Shown piece by piece: positions 1 to 8,576 of a DNA stretch of 64,000 nt. The notes beneath the pieces were generated by a model that worked only from the letters and a program-made list of their open reading frames with translations, was not told the origin of the DNA and searched no databases. Source of the DNA: Yinghuangia aomiensis (GTDB lineage: Bacteria; Actinomycetota; Actinomycetes; Streptomycetales; Streptomycetaceae); NCBI RefSeq assembly GCF_039542225.1, contig NZ_BAABHS010000016.1, positions 1 through 64,000 of the forward strand, written 5' to 3'. Numbering within the stretch: position 1 is the stretch's first letter; each line of letters begins with the position of its first letter. A program made the position numbers and the translations under genes.

Positions 1-172
1 AGCGCCGCTCGGACGTGTAGCCGAGCAGCGCCGACATGACCGCCAGTGTGAGGAGTTCGGCGTCACTGAGCGTGGGTGCGATCCCGACTCTCGGGCGCGG
101 CGGCGCCAGTTCCGGCGAAGCCTTCAGTGTGTCGTCGATCCGGGCATAGAGTGCAGTCGCGAGGGTGTCCAT
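1..172 (-). CDS. IS982-like transposase, N-terminal fragment (cut by window edge)
   Basis: Read on the minus strand from the ATG at 170-172, the first 57 codons begin MDTLATALYARIDD and continue with a motif around LSDAELLTLAVMSALLGYTSE. This pattern (short N-terminus, LYxxIDD, LSDAEL, ALLG) is the usual start of IS982-type transposases common in streptomycetes. The catalytic DDE part lies outside the window, so completeness cannot be judged. The matching terminal inverted repeat could not be identified between 173 and 242. The family call rests on recall of N-terminal sequence only; another IS family with a similar N-terminus is possible. Confidence 0.6.
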   Translation of the reverse strand, partial: MDTLATALYARIDDTLKASPELAPPRPRVGIAPTLSDAELLTLAVMSALLGYTSERR

Positions 173-242
173 GTCTTGCGTCACAACACGACTTTGGGCG
201 CCCTCGCTCCATGTCCGCAGGCAAACCCTTGGACTCATTCAT

Positions 243-1346
243 CTAGTAGTCGTCGGTCGGGGCGAACAGGCCGGCGAACTCCAGTGCTCCGTTGCGGACC
301 CGCCCGTAGTGCAGCCAGTCGCCCTTGAACAGCTGGTGGTCGTACGGTCCGCCCGCGATGTGCGTGTTCGGCCCGCCGGTGACCGCGGGCATGAACCGGA
401 TGCGCTCCAGGCCTTCCTTGACGCCCGGCCCGGTCAGGACGGTCGCCCGGTGCAGGGCTTCGGCGACGGCGGCGGCCATGTCGTAGGCGAGGCCGGGGAT
501 GGCGTTCGGCCACATCCACGGGTCCTCACCGTAGCGGGCCACGAAGCGTTCGTGGAAGCGGTGCATGCGCGGGTTCTCCGGGCACCACTGATCGATGCCC
601 ACCCAGCCTTCCAACTGCTCGAAGCCCCAGATGTACTGCATGAACGCGGTCGTCATGATGCGCGGCGGATCCCACGCGAGCTTCTCCAGCGCGGCGCGGA
701 CGGCGCCGGAGACGACGAGGCCGCCGTAGCCGAGCCAGGCCAGCGCGTCGGCGTCGGCGGCGCGCAGCACGGCGAGTTTGTCGGCGAGGGCGTCCGCGGT
801 GGTGCCCGAGTCGACGGTTTCCACGGCGGCCACGGAGACGCCGAGGCGGCGGCATTCCTGGCGGAAGAAGCGGAAGTACTCCTCGCCGATCGGCGACCAC
901 GGCGCGAGCACCGCGACCCGCCGGTGGCCCTGGCGTTTCAGCCAGTTGACCATCAGCGCCGGGTCGCCGCCGACGTCGCCGTTGCCCATCCGGAAGCAGT
1001 ATTCGCCGTGGAACGCGTCCGTCCCCGCCATGCTGATCAGCGGGACGTGCAGCGCGTTGGCGTGCTCGGCGAGCGCCATCGCCGAGTCGGTGTAGTTCGC
1101 GCCGGCGACCGCGAGGCAGCCCGCGTCGACGAGCCTGCGGAACGCGTCGACCCCGCCTTTCGCGGTGCCCTGCGGCAGGCCGGCGTCGTCTTCGAACAGG
1201 AACTCGTACCGGCGGTCCAGCACGCCGCGTTCGACGGCTTCGTCGAACGCCATGGTGATCTCGCGTTCGAACCGCTGCCATTCCATGCCGAGCCAACCGA
1301 TCCGCACAGGTGCCAGCCGCAGCCAGCGGTCCTCGATCGATGTCAC
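243..1346 (-). CDS. AmiC-like / branched-chain amino-acid-type substrate-binding protein without a signal peptide
   Basis: A 367-residue protein with the periplasmic-binding-protein type I fold of the Leu/Ile/Val and amide-binding family (Peripla_BP_6). The first beta strand (VRIGWLG) starts at about residue 14. A central segment, AVAGANYTDSAMALAEHA followed by PLISMAGTDAF, corresponds to the ligand-binding crossover region. The GTG start at 1344-1346 follows an AAGGGGGCG ribosome-binding site. There is no export signal or lipobox, so the protein probably stays in the cytoplasm, as AmiC-type ligand sensors do, or it has lost its signal. No ABC permease or ATPase is next to it. It is divergent from the LLM oxidoreductase gene and may sense that pathway's substrate (inference). 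Confidence 0.7.
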   Translation of the reverse strand: MTSIEDRWLRLAPVRIGWLGMEWQRFEREITMAFDEAVERGVLDRRYEFLFEDDAGLPQGTAKGGVDAFRRLVDAGCLAVAGANYTDSAMALAEHANALHVPLISMAGTDAFHGEYCFRMGNGDVGGDPALMVNWLKRQGHRRVAVLAPWSPIGEEYFRFFRQECRRLGVSVAAVETVDSGTTADALADKLAVLRAADADALAWLGYGGLVVSGAVRAALEKLAWDPPRIMTTAFMQYIWGFEQLEGWVGIDQWCPENPRMHRFHERFVARYGEDPWMWPNAIPGLAYDMAAAVAEALHRATVLTGPGVKEGLERIRFMPAVTGGPNTHIAGGPYDHQLFKGDWLHYGRVRNGALEFAGLFAPTDDY

Positions 1347-1606
1347 GGATACGCCCCCTTGCCGGGTTCGTCTGTCTTGCCGGTGACTGTCGGAATGCTC
1401 TGGGGCCGTCTCGGTGAGCGCATATTCGCTCTCCCGAAATGTCGAAATGCTAGCGAGCGAGCTGTAATCCTAGCGATGTCGTTTTGCGGGCTGTCAAGCA
1501 TCCGCACGGATCCCACGGCCATTGCTCCTTGGTGCGTTCTTCGGTACGCATGATCGGGCTGCCCGATCCGCGGTGCGTCCGCGCTCGTGTCCCGGAGGTC
1601 CGCCGC

Positions 1607-2452
1607 GTGAAGTTCTGGGTCCCCCTCATCTGCCTGCCCACCGAGCAGTACCCGCCCCTCGCCCGCGCCGCCGAACGGCTCGGCTACGAAGGGGTCCTGG
1701 TCGCCGACCACCTCGCGATTCCGGAAGCGTTCGGGTCCGTCCACCCGTCGGGGGAGAACCCGTTCACCCACGAGACGGAGTTCCCCGACGCGGTCGCCGT
1801 CATCGCGTCACTGGCCGCGGTCACCACCCGGCTGCGCTTCATGACCTACGCCTACGTCCTGCCGCTCCGCGACCCGTTCACCGTCGCCAAGCAGTTCGGC
1901 ACGCTCTCCGTGCTGTCCGGCGGCCGGGTCGCGCTCGGCGCCGCCGTCGGCTGGCTCGCCGAGGAATTCGCCACCGTGGGCGCGGATTTCCGCACCCGTG
2001 GCGCCCGCACCGACGAGATCCTCGCCGTCGCCACCGACTTCTGGGCCGACGGCCGCGCCGAACACCACGGACGCTTCCACGACTTCGGCCCCGCCGGCAT
2101 GTTCCCCGCGCCCGCGGCGCCGCTGCCCGTGCTGATCGCCGGGAAGAGCGACAAAGCCCTCGAGCGCGCGGCCCGGCACGACGGCTGGCTCGGCATGAAC
2201 TACGGCTTCGACGAGATCGAAGAACGCGTGGCCCGCCTCGCCGACCTCCGCAAGGCGGCCGGCGACAGCCGCCCCGACTTCGAGGTCTTCGCCATCGCCA
2301 ACGCGATGCCGGAACCCGCCACCTACACACGCCTCGCCGAGCTCGGCGTCACCGCCACCGCCGCCATGCCCTGGCTGGTCGGCGACCCCACCACCGCATC
2401 GGTCGACGCCAAGATCGCCGCACTCGAAGCGTTCGCCGCGACCCACCTGTGA
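1607..2452 (+). CDS. LLM-class F420-dependent oxidoreductase
   Basis: A 281-residue protein of the bacterial luciferase-like (LLM) superfamily, a TIM barrel that generally uses F420H2 or FMNH2. It begins MKFWVPLICLPTEQYPPLA, has the early VADHLAIP motif, then LRFMTYAYVLPLRDPFTVAKQ and GRVALGAAVGWLAEEF, which are hallmark barrel strands of this family. The frame is open upstream to 1484, but the GTG at 1607 is preceded by CGGAGGT and matches the family N-terminus. The next gene starts 20 bp downstream, so both are probably one transcript. The substrate is unknown; the amidohydrolase neighbours suggest catabolism of an aromatic or amide compound (inference). Confidence 0.85.
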   Translation: MKFWVPLICLPTEQYPPLARAAERLGYEGVLVADHLAIPEAFGSVHPSGENPFTHETEFPDAVAVIASLAAVTTRLRFMTYAYVLPLRDPFTVAKQFGTLSVLSGGRVALGAAVGWLAEEFATVGADFRTRGARTDEILAVATDFWADGRAEHHGRFHDFGPAGMFPAPAAPLPVLIAGKSDKALERAARHDGWLGMNYGFDEIEERVARLADLRKAAGDSRPDFEVFAIANAMPEPATYTRLAELGVTATAAMPWLVGDPTTASVDAKIAALEAFAATHL

Positions 2453-2472
2453 CCGACGCCCCGGGAGGAACC

Positions 2473-3861
2473 GTGCCCACCGCCGAGCCCGCCGCACCCC
2501 GCCTCGCACACCCGGTCGTCGACGCCGACGGCCACATCGTCGAAGCGCTGCCCGTCCTCACCGACGTCATCCGCAAAGTCGCCGGCGACCACGCCGCCGA
2601 CCACTTCCTCGGCTCGTCCGCCACCTACGCCTCCCGCAGCGGCACCGACCGGCTCACCGCCCTGACCGGCGACCAACGCCGTCTCGGGGCGTGGATCGCG
2701 CCGTGGTGGTCGCTGCCCGGCGACACCCTCGACCGCGCCACCGCGTTCCTGCCCGGACTGCTGTACGACCGCATGGACGCCATCGGGCTCGACTTCACCG
2801 TGCTCTACCCGAGCGTCGGCCTGGTCGCCGCCGGGCATCCCGACGCGGGCATCCGCACCGGAGCGTGCCGCGGGATCAACACGTACCTCGCCGACCTCAC
2901 CGCGGGCCTCGGCGACCGGATGACCGCGGCCGCCGTCATCCCCACCCACACGCCCGACGAAGCGCTCGCCGAACTCGACCACGCCGTCGGGACGCTGGGC
3001 TTCAAGGCCGTACTCCTCAACAACGTCGTCGCCCGCACGGAACCGCAGCCCTGGTACGACGTGCTCGCGCTCGACAGCCTTCACGACTACGACCCCGTCT
3101 GGCAGCGCTGCACCGACCTCGGCGTCGCCGTCGCCGTCCACGCCCCCACCATGGGCATCGGCCTGCGCGGCTCCTCGACCCGCTACGCCTACAACCACAT
3201 CGGCACCTTCGCCGCCGGCGGGGAAGCCTTCGCCAAAGCCCTGGTGTTCGGCGGCGTCGCGCACCGCTTCCCGCGCCTGAACTTCGCCTTCCTGGAAGGC
3301 GGCGCCACCTGGGGCGTCCAACTCGCCGCCGACCTCGCCGGACACTTCGACAAACGCGGCGGCCCGAACATCGCCGGGCTCGACCCGGCCCGTATCGACC
3401 CCGACCTGTGGGCCGACCTGTTCGCCCGGCACGGCGGCCCGTCCCTCGCCGAACCCGGCCTCGCCGCGGCGCTGCGCGGCCAGGCCGACAACCCGCCGCC
3501 CGAACTGGACGACTTCCGCGACTCCGGAATCCGGGAAGCCGCCGACATCGCCCGGCTCTTCGACGGCTTCTACTTCGGCTGCGAAGCCGACGACCCGCTC
3601 GTCGCCTGGGCCTACGACAACCCCCTCGGCGTCACCCTCAAACCCGTCCTCGGCTCGGACATCGGCCACTGGGACGTTACCGACATGCGCCACGTCGTCC
3701 ACGAGGCCTACGAACTCGTCGAACGCGGACACCTGACCGCGGACCGCTTCCGGGCCTTCACCTGCGACGACCCGATCCGACTGCACGGGCGCATGAACCC
3801 GGAGTTCTTCGTGGGGACACCGGTGGCGGAGTATGCGGCCGGGTTGCTGGCCGACGGTTAG
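2473..3861 (+). CDS. Amidohydrolase family protein (amidohydrolase_2, ACMSD-like)
   Basis: A 462-residue metal-dependent TIM-barrel hydrolase or decarboxylase. The N-terminal DADGHI motif supplies the D-x-H metal ligands; later GSDIGHWDV carries the C-terminal aspartate typical of the 2-amino-3-carboxymuconate-semialdehyde decarboxylase-like branch. The chosen GTG at 2473 follows GGGAGGA. An upstream in-frame GTG at 2449 overlaps the stop of the LLM gene (GTGA) and would add eight residues. The LLM enzyme and this protein probably act in one pathway. A second amidohydrolase of the same family lies on the opposite strand at 4838-6139. Substrate not deducible. Confidence 0.85.
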   Translation: MPTAEPAAPRLAHPVVDADGHIVEALPVLTDVIRKVAGDHAADHFLGSSATYASRSGTDRLTALTGDQRRLGAWIAPWWSLPGDTLDRATAFLPGLLYDRMDAIGLDFTVLYPSVGLVAAGHPDAGIRTGACRGINTYLADLTAGLGDRMTAAAVIPTHTPDEALAELDHAVGTLGFKAVLLNNVVARTEPQPWYDVLALDSLHDYDPVWQRCTDLGVAVAVHAPTMGIGLRGSSTRYAYNHIGTFAAGGEAFAKALVFGGVAHRFPRLNFAFLEGGATWGVQLAADLAGHFDKRGGPNIAGLDPARIDPDLWADLFARHGGPSLAEPGLAAALRGQADNPPPELDDFRDSGIREAADIARLFDGFYFGCEADDPLVAWAYDNPLGVTLKPVLGSDIGHWDVTDMRHVVHEAYELVERGHLTADRFRAFTCDDPIRLHGRMNPEFFVGTPVAEYAAGLLADG

Positions 3862-3924
3862 TTCGTCGCTCCGGCGGTCCGGTGGTTCGGTGGTCCGTTG
3901 CTCTGTTGGTCCATTGGCCCGCGG

Positions 3925-4686
3925 TCAGTTCGGTTGGCCGATCGGCCGGACGACCAGGGTGTTCACGTCCACGCCCGCGGGCTGGCCGATCGCCCACACG
4001 ATCGCGTCCACGAGCCGGTCGGCGCCGATCATCGGACCTGCCGCCGCCGCGCCGCCCGGGCGCTCGTCCCAGAACGGGGTGAGCACCCGGCCGGGCGCGA
4101 TCAGCGTCGTGCCGATGCCGTACCCGGTCACCAGCATCCGCACGTTCTCGGCAAGACCGGTCACCGCGAACTTCGTCATCGAATAGAGGTTCCCCGGCGT
4201 GTTCTTGAACCCGGCGACGCTGCCGACCAGCACGATCCGGCCCTGCGACTCCTTGAGCGCCGGGAGCGCCGCGCGCACCAGCAGCGCCGGGCCCAGCACG
4301 TTGGTCAGGACCATGTCCCGCCACTCCTCCGGGTCACCCGTCTCGACGTCGCCGCCGGTCGCGTAGCCCGCGTTCGCGATCGCGTAGTCGAGCCGTCCGA
4401 ACACCCGCACGGTCTCCTCGACCGCCGCCGACACCTCGCCCCAGTCGCCCGCGTCCCCCGCGAACGTCAGCAGCGCGTCGGGCGCACCCAACTCGCGGGC
4501 CTCGTCGGCCAATGCGGCCAGCTTCTCCGCGCTGCGCCCGGTCGCCGCGACCCGGTGCCCGGCGGCGAGCAGCCGACGCACGGTCTCCGCGCCGATGCCG
4601 CTCGACCCGCCGGTGACGAAGGTGACCGGGGCCGTCCCCGCGCGGGCGGAGTCGGCGGACGCGTCGTCGTGGTGTGCCGTGGTCAT
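3925..4686 (-). CDS. Short-chain dehydrogenase/reductase
   Basis: A 253-residue classical SDR. It shows the cofactor loop TGGSSGIG, the NAGYA motif, the catalytic serine in LVGSVAG and the catalytic pair in YSMTK. The start is the ATG at 4684-4686 (MTTAHHDDAS); longer frames upstream lack family similarity. It is the last gene of a minus-strand run TetR (6831) - amidohydrolase (6139) - SDR, with a 151-bp gap before it, and converges with the plus-strand amidohydrolase ending at 3861. It probably oxidises or reduces an intermediate of the amidohydrolase pathway (inference). Confidence 0.85.
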   Translation of the reverse strand: MTTAHHDDASADSARAGTAPVTFVTGGSSGIGAETVRRLLAAGHRVAATGRSAEKLAALADEARELGAPDALLTFAGDAGDWGEVSAAVEETVRVFGRLDYAIANAGYATGGDVETGDPEEWRDMVLTNVLGPALLVRAALPALKESQGRIVLVGSVAGFKNTPGNLYSMTKFAVTGLAENVRMLVTGYGIGTTLIAPGRVLTPFWDERPGGAAAAGPMIGADRLVDAIVWAIGQPAGVDVNTLVVRPIGQPN

Positions 4687-4837
4687 GTGCTCCCCGAGTC
4701 CTGGTGGTCCGGTGCCGTGGTCCGGCGTCGCCGGGCGACGCCGGGGATGATCTCCCGACGCTAGATCGTCCAGGGCGGGGGAGTCCACGCCATTCCGCGG
4801 GCGCGGCGCTTCGCGGCCGCGGCGCCCGCTGCCCGGC

Positions 4838-6139
4838 TTACGCCCAAGGGCCGACCGTGCGGAAGGCGAACGGGCTGGCGCCCGCCGGGACCCGGTCCAG
4901 GGGCTCGCTGATCTCCTCGAACGTGGGCGCGCCGATCTCGTGCGCCGTCTTGGCGAGTTGCCCGGTGTCGAGGCCGTAGACGGCGGCCGCGGTGCCGCCG
5001 AGCATGGCGCGGACCGCGGCCTCGTCGAGCCCGGCGAACGTGTTGCGGATCGAGAGCTTGCCGTGCGCGACCGGTTCGCCGTACTGGTACGTGCCCTCCA
5101 TGTGCGGGTAGTCCGACCCCCACATCACCCGGTCGGCGTACCCGTCGCGCACCGCGCCCACCGCCTCGGAACGGGAGAGGAAACTCGCGCCGATGTACAC
5201 GTTGCGCCGCATGTAGTGGCTCGGCAGCTCCGGCACCTGCGCGGCCAGGGCGCGGTTGCCGCGGGTGGCGGACATGTGCACGGTGTCGAGTTCGGTGGCG
5301 GTGTACGGCCACCACTCGCCCGGCTGCTCGGTCAGCACCAGCGCCAGGTCCGGGTGCCGCTCGAACACCCCGGAGAAGACGAGGTGGTGCAGCGCGCGGC
5401 GGCTGTACCAGCCCCCGGACTCGATCTGCTGCAGGGCACCCAGCTCGGGACCGGCGAACAGCGTCGGATCGCCCGCCCCCGAATGCGTCGTCAACGGCAT
5501 CCGCAACTCGGCGGCGGCCGCCCAGAACGGCTCCCACGACCGGTCGTTGTAATGCCGCAGCCACGGCCGCGGAGCCGGGAAGTTGACCCCGCCGAGGCCG
5601 TCCTCGCGGGCCCGGCGCAGCTCGGCGGTCGCGGCGTCGATGTCCCACATCGGCAGGTGCGCGAGCCCGACGTGCCGGTGCGGGGCATCGCGGCACACGT
5701 CGGCCAGCCACCGGTTGTAGATCCGGATGCCTTCCGCGGCCAGTTCGGGATTGTCGTTGGCGCCCAGCATCGACGTCTGGAACGGCACCGGCTGGTCGTT
5801 CTGGCTGCCGTGGAAGATCACTTCGGCGGCGACGCCTTCGCCGTCGAGATCCCGGCGGCGGGCGGCCGGATCGTGGTGCCCGTCGGTGAGCCGGTTGCGC
5901 CATGGACCGGCCGGGTCGATCTCCTCGCTGCGTTCGAGATAGCGCCCGCGCGACCGGTTCGGGTCGGCCACATAGGCGTCGAATGCGTCGAGGAGACCGG
6001 CGGGGCAGTAGGGGCGGAGGTCTTCGACGAGCCGGGGACCGATGTGGCAGTCGGCGGAGACGATGGGGACGGGGGCACCGACGGGCGTGCCGGGTGCTGC
6101 CGTCGTGCCGGGCGCTGCGGTGGCCGGGCCGGTGGTCAT
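4838..6139 (-). CDS. Amidohydrolase family protein (amidohydrolase_2)
   Basis: A 433-residue TIM-barrel amidohydrolase. The D-x-H metal motif is in IVSADCHIG about 35 residues in, and WGSDYPHMEGTY near the C-terminus is a strong signature of this branch. The ATG at 6137-6139 follows AAGGAGATCCGT, a good ribosome-binding site, and excludes the long upstream extension of the frame. It lies 56 bp downstream of the TetR gene on the same strand, so it is probably under that regulator's 36-bp operator. It is distantly related to the enzyme at 2473-3861, but differs in length and motif detail, so they are not recent duplicates. Confidence 0.87.
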   Translation of the reverse strand: MTTGPATAAPGTTAAPGTPVGAPVPIVSADCHIGPRLVEDLRPYCPAGLLDAFDAYVADPNRSRGRYLERSEEIDPAGPWRNRLTDGHHDPAARRRDLDGEGVAAEVIFHGSQNDQPVPFQTSMLGANDNPELAAEGIRIYNRWLADVCRDAPHRHVGLAHLPMWDIDAATAELRRAREDGLGGVNFPAPRPWLRHYNDRSWEPFWAAAAELRMPLTTHSGAGDPTLFAGPELGALQQIESGGWYSRRALHHLVFSGVFERHPDLALVLTEQPGEWWPYTATELDTVHMSATRGNRALAAQVPELPSHYMRRNVYIGASFLSRSEAVGAVRDGYADRVMWGSDYPHMEGTYQYGEPVAHGKLSIRNTFAGLDEAAVRAMLGGTAAAVYGLDTGQLAKTAHEIGAPTFEEISEPLDRVPAGASPFAFRTVGPWA

Positions 6140-6195
6140 ACGGATCTCCTTAGCAGCGGGGGGTGCTGGGCCTTGCTCGGTGTGCGTGGTGCCGG

Positions 6196-6831
6196 TTACG
6201 CGGATCCGGGTGCGGGCCGGTCCCCGGCGAGGGTGTCGAGGGCGCGGCGGACCATCGCGGGCAGGTCGCCGCGGGCGCCGTCGGCCGCCCACCGCTCGGC
6301 GACGTCGTCGAGCACGGCGACGACGGCGGTGGCGAGTACGCGGGCATCGTCGTCCGGCATCCGGGCGTGCTCGGCGATCGCGCCGGCGATGCCGTCCCGC
6401 CACCGGCCGAGCAGCCCGGCGGCCCGGCCGCGGAGCACCGCGGACCCGGCGAGCGCGCTGCGCGCGAGGGCCAGCCGACGGCGCGTCTCCGCATCCAACG
6501 GCGCCTGCGCCGCCAGCGCGGCCGCGATCGCCTTCAGCGGTGCCTCCCCGGCGGGCCGCGCCGCGATGGCGGCGCGCAGTGCCGGGATCCGGACGTCCTG
6601 CTCGGGAAACAGCAGCCCTTCCTTCGCCGGGAAGTACCGCGCCACGGTCGCGGACGACACCCCGGCCCGCGCGGCGATGTCCGGGACGGTCGTCGCGTCG
6701 TACCCGTCCTCGGCGAAGAGCGTCAGCGCGGCATCGACGATCGCCGCGCGCACCTGGAGCTTCTTGCGATCCCGCAGGCCCAAGGGAGCGGCGGGATCGA
6801 GGACTTCGGGGAGGGAGGGGAGGGGGAGCAC
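6196..6831 (-). CDS. TetR-family transcriptional regulator
   Basis: A 211-residue TetR-type repressor. The N-terminal helix-turn-helix lies at about residues 26-71, with the core FAEDGYDATTVPDIAARAG and the recognition helix ending VARYFPAKEGL. The C-terminal ligand domain is alanine-rich and unassigned. The start is the GTG at 6829-6831; only 7 bp upstream begins a near-perfect 36-bp palindrome (6839-6874), so autoregulation is very likely. It is the first gene of a minus-strand operon with an amidohydrolase and an SDR. The uracil-DNA glycosylase gene diverges on the other side. Confidence 0.9.
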   Translation of the reverse strand: MLPLPSLPEVLDPAAPLGLRDRKKLQVRAAIVDAALTLFAEDGYDATTVPDIAARAGVSSATVARYFPAKEGLLFPEQDVRIPALRAAIAARPAGEAPLKAIAAALAAQAPLDAETRRRLALARSALAGSAVLRGRAAGLLGRWRDGIAGAIAEHARMPDDDARVLATAVVAVLDDVAERWAADGARGDLPAMVRRALDTLAGDRPAPGSA

Positions 6832-6838
6832 ACAGGAA

Positions 6839-6874
6839 ATGATGGTCGACTATCAATTGAGAGTCAACCATCAT
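6839..6874. promoter_or_regulatory. 36-bp palindromic TetR-type operator
   Basis: The sequence is a palindrome centred between 6856 and 6857 on CAATTG. The two 18-bp halves differ at only two symmetric positions. It contains the overlapping half-sites TTGAGAGTCAACCATCAT and, on the other strand, TTGATAGTCGACCATCAT. It is also strikingly AT-rich for this genome and lies directly before the TetR start at 6831. Its length could accommodate two repressor dimers. That this TetR protein binds it is inference from position and symmetry. Confidence 0.8.
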
Positions 6875-7023
6875 AATTTCGGGACGCGGTGGGATGCGGT
6901 GGGGCGCGGCGCTTGGCTCGCCGAGGTTCGGCATTCCCCGACCGGGCCGCCCGCGACGGCGGTGGCGTTTTCGGCAGGGGAGCCCCCGTCGTGGGCCGGC
7001 GTCCGGTCGGGGAGACTGGGCGT

Positions 7024-7587
7024 GTGACTCAGCGCCATACCCGTGACGAACTCGCCGCCGCCGTCGGGCGGACCATCCCCGATGTCATCGGACCCGACCT
7101 GCGGGTGCTGTTCTGCGGGATCAACCCCGGGCTGATGTCCGCGGTGACCGGGCATCACTTCGCGCGGCCGGGCAACCGGTTCTGGCCCGCGCTGCATCGG
7201 GCCGGGTTCACTCCGCGGCTGTTTCGCCCCGACGAGCAGCAGGAACTCGTGGCGCTCGGCTACGGGATCACCAACGTCGTGGCCCGGGCCACCGCCGGAG
7301 CCGCGGAGCTGAGCGCGGACGAATACCGGGACGGCGGGAAGGTGCTGCGGGCCAAGGTGGCCGAGGTGCGCCCGGCCTGGCTTGCGGTGGTCGGCATCGG
7401 CGCGTACCGGACGGCGTTCGGGAAGCCGAAGGCCGTGCTCGGTCGCCAGCCGGACAAGCTGGGCGAGACCGGCGTGTGGGTGCTGCCGAACCCGAGCGGG
7501 TTGAACGCGCACTTCACCGTGGACACGTTGGCGGCGGAGTTCGCCAAGCTGCGCGATGCGGTCGTGGAGGAGGAGAGCGCGGGCTGA
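7024..7587 (+). CDS. mug: Mismatch-specific uracil/thymine-DNA glycosylase (Mug/TDG family)
   Basis: A 187-residue member of the Mug branch of the uracil-DNA glycosylase superfamily, which removes uracil or thymine mispaired with guanine. Motif 1 is present as LFCGINPGLMS, where Asn of GINPG activates water, and motif 2 as LPNPSGLNAH. HFARPGNRFWPALHRAGF is also characteristic. The GTG at 7024 follows GGGGAG and fits the normal family N-terminus and length. G:T and G:U repair is expected to matter in a high-GC genome. It converges with the poly-gamma-glutamate hydrolase gene, leaving 14 bp between stops. Confidence 0.92.
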   Translation: MTQRHTRDELAAAVGRTIPDVIGPDLRVLFCGINPGLMSAVTGHHFARPGNRFWPALHRAGFTPRLFRPDEQQELVALGYGITNVVARATAGAAELSADEYRDGGKVLRAKVAEVRPAWLAVVGIGAYRTAFGKPKAVLGRQPDKLGETGVWVLPNPSGLNAHFTVDTLAAEFAKLRDAVVEEESAG

Positions 7588-7601
7588 GTCGCGCCGCGTT
7601 C

Positions 7602-8510
7602 TCAGACGCGGGCGGGCACGTTCGCGTCCTGGTCGCGGGTGGCGATTGCCCTGCGGATTGCGCGGACGAACGCGTCGAAGGTCCCGGTCGTGTTCGAGGC
7701 GCGCGCGGCGACGGTGTTCTTGCCCGCGGCGAACATCGCGTCCCGGAGTCCGGCGGTCAGTTCGAGCTGGACGCCGCCGCCGGACAGCGTGCGGTTGACG
7801 AGGTTGTCGGCAGCCCGGCCGGCGAGGGACGGGACGTCGGCGCCGTCGACGACCCGGAAGCCCGCCGCTTGGAGGGCCGTCCGGGTCACGCGCCGGAACT
7901 CGGCGTCGAGGCCGCCGACCACGACGGCTTGGCCGTCGCCCGTGGCGCCCGCCTGCCTGGCCGTGCAGCCGTGCAACGACAGGGCCGTCCCGCTGCCGCC
8001 GGCCAGGGCCAGCGCCACCGGGTCGTCGCAATGCGTGGACGTCACGTGCAGGCGGGCGTTGCGGTTGGTCAGCAGCCCCTCGAACATCCAGTAGTCGTAC
8101 GTCGGTCCCCCGGACGGTGTCAGGTCCGCGGGCCGGTAGCCGGCGACGGCCAGGCACAGTTCGGACGTGCCGCGTTCGATACCGCCGCCGTGCGGAGCCA
8201 GGACGGCCGTGCCCCCGAACGCCGGGCTGTTGCCCTGCGCGTCGTCGAAGGCCGCGTGCTTGCGGTAGCGGCGTGCCCAGTCGCGTCCCTCGCGCAGCGC
8301 GGGATCGGCGTACAAAGCGGTATTCGTGGGATACATGTCGCCGCCCGACCCACCGTCGTCGTCGCGCGGGGTGGTGTCGGCACCCTGGGCCGCACCCGTC
8401 GGCAATGCCGCGGTGCCGGTCGCCGCGCCGGTCACGCCGACTGCGCCCAGGACCAGCGCGTTTCGGCGCGTGAGCCGTCGGCTGCCGTTCCCGTCTTGCT
8501 CGCCTGTCAT
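7602..8510 (-). CDS. Poly-gamma-glutamate hydrolase family protein, Tat-exported
   Basis: A 302-residue protein related to the zinc-dependent poly-gamma-glutamate hydrolase PghP. The N-terminus carries a twin-arginine signal (SRRLTRRNALVLG, then an Ala-rich hydrophobic stretch to about residue 42), so the folded enzyme would be exported. The metal and active-site signature APHGGGIERGTSELC and the later LHVTSTHCDDP match the family. Start chosen at the ATG 8508-8510, directly before the Tat signal. It may degrade poly-gamma-glutamate capsules or phage-protective polymers outside the cell (family knowledge). It lies 66 bp downstream of the SARP regulator gene on the same strand. Confidence 0.85.
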   Translation of the reverse strand: MTGEQDGNGSRRLTRRNALVLGAVGVTGAATGTAALPTGAAQGADTTPRDDDGGSGGDMYPTNTALYADPALREGRDWARRYRKHAAFDDAQGNSPAFGGTAVLAPHGGGIERGTSELCLAVAGYRPADLTPSGGPTYDYWMFEGLLTNRNARLHVTSTHCDDPVALALAGGSGTALSLHGCTARQAGATGDGQAVVVGGLDAEFRRVTRTALQAAGFRVVDGADVPSLAGRAADNLVNRTLSGGGVQLELTAGLRDAMFAAGKNTVAARASNTTGTFDAFVRAIRRAIATRDQDANVPARV

Positions 8511-8576
8511 GGCGTCGTGCCTCTCCGCCCCGGGCGCCCACGATCGGGCACCGACCGCACCTTCGCGCGGCACCCG

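Noticed and set aside
173..242. Terminal inverted repeat of the IS982-like element
   Set aside because: Only one end of the element is in the window, so no repeat pair can be compared and the boundary cannot be set.
1484..1606. ATG-started N-terminal extension of the LLM oxidoreductase
   Set aside because: The extension has no family similarity and the GTG at 1607 has a clear ribosome-binding site and the family N-terminus.
3862..3924. GGTCCGGTGGTTCGGTGGTCC-like short repeats between convergent genes
   Set aside because: Simple low-complexity sequence without a stable stem or regular unit; not called as a terminator or repeat element.
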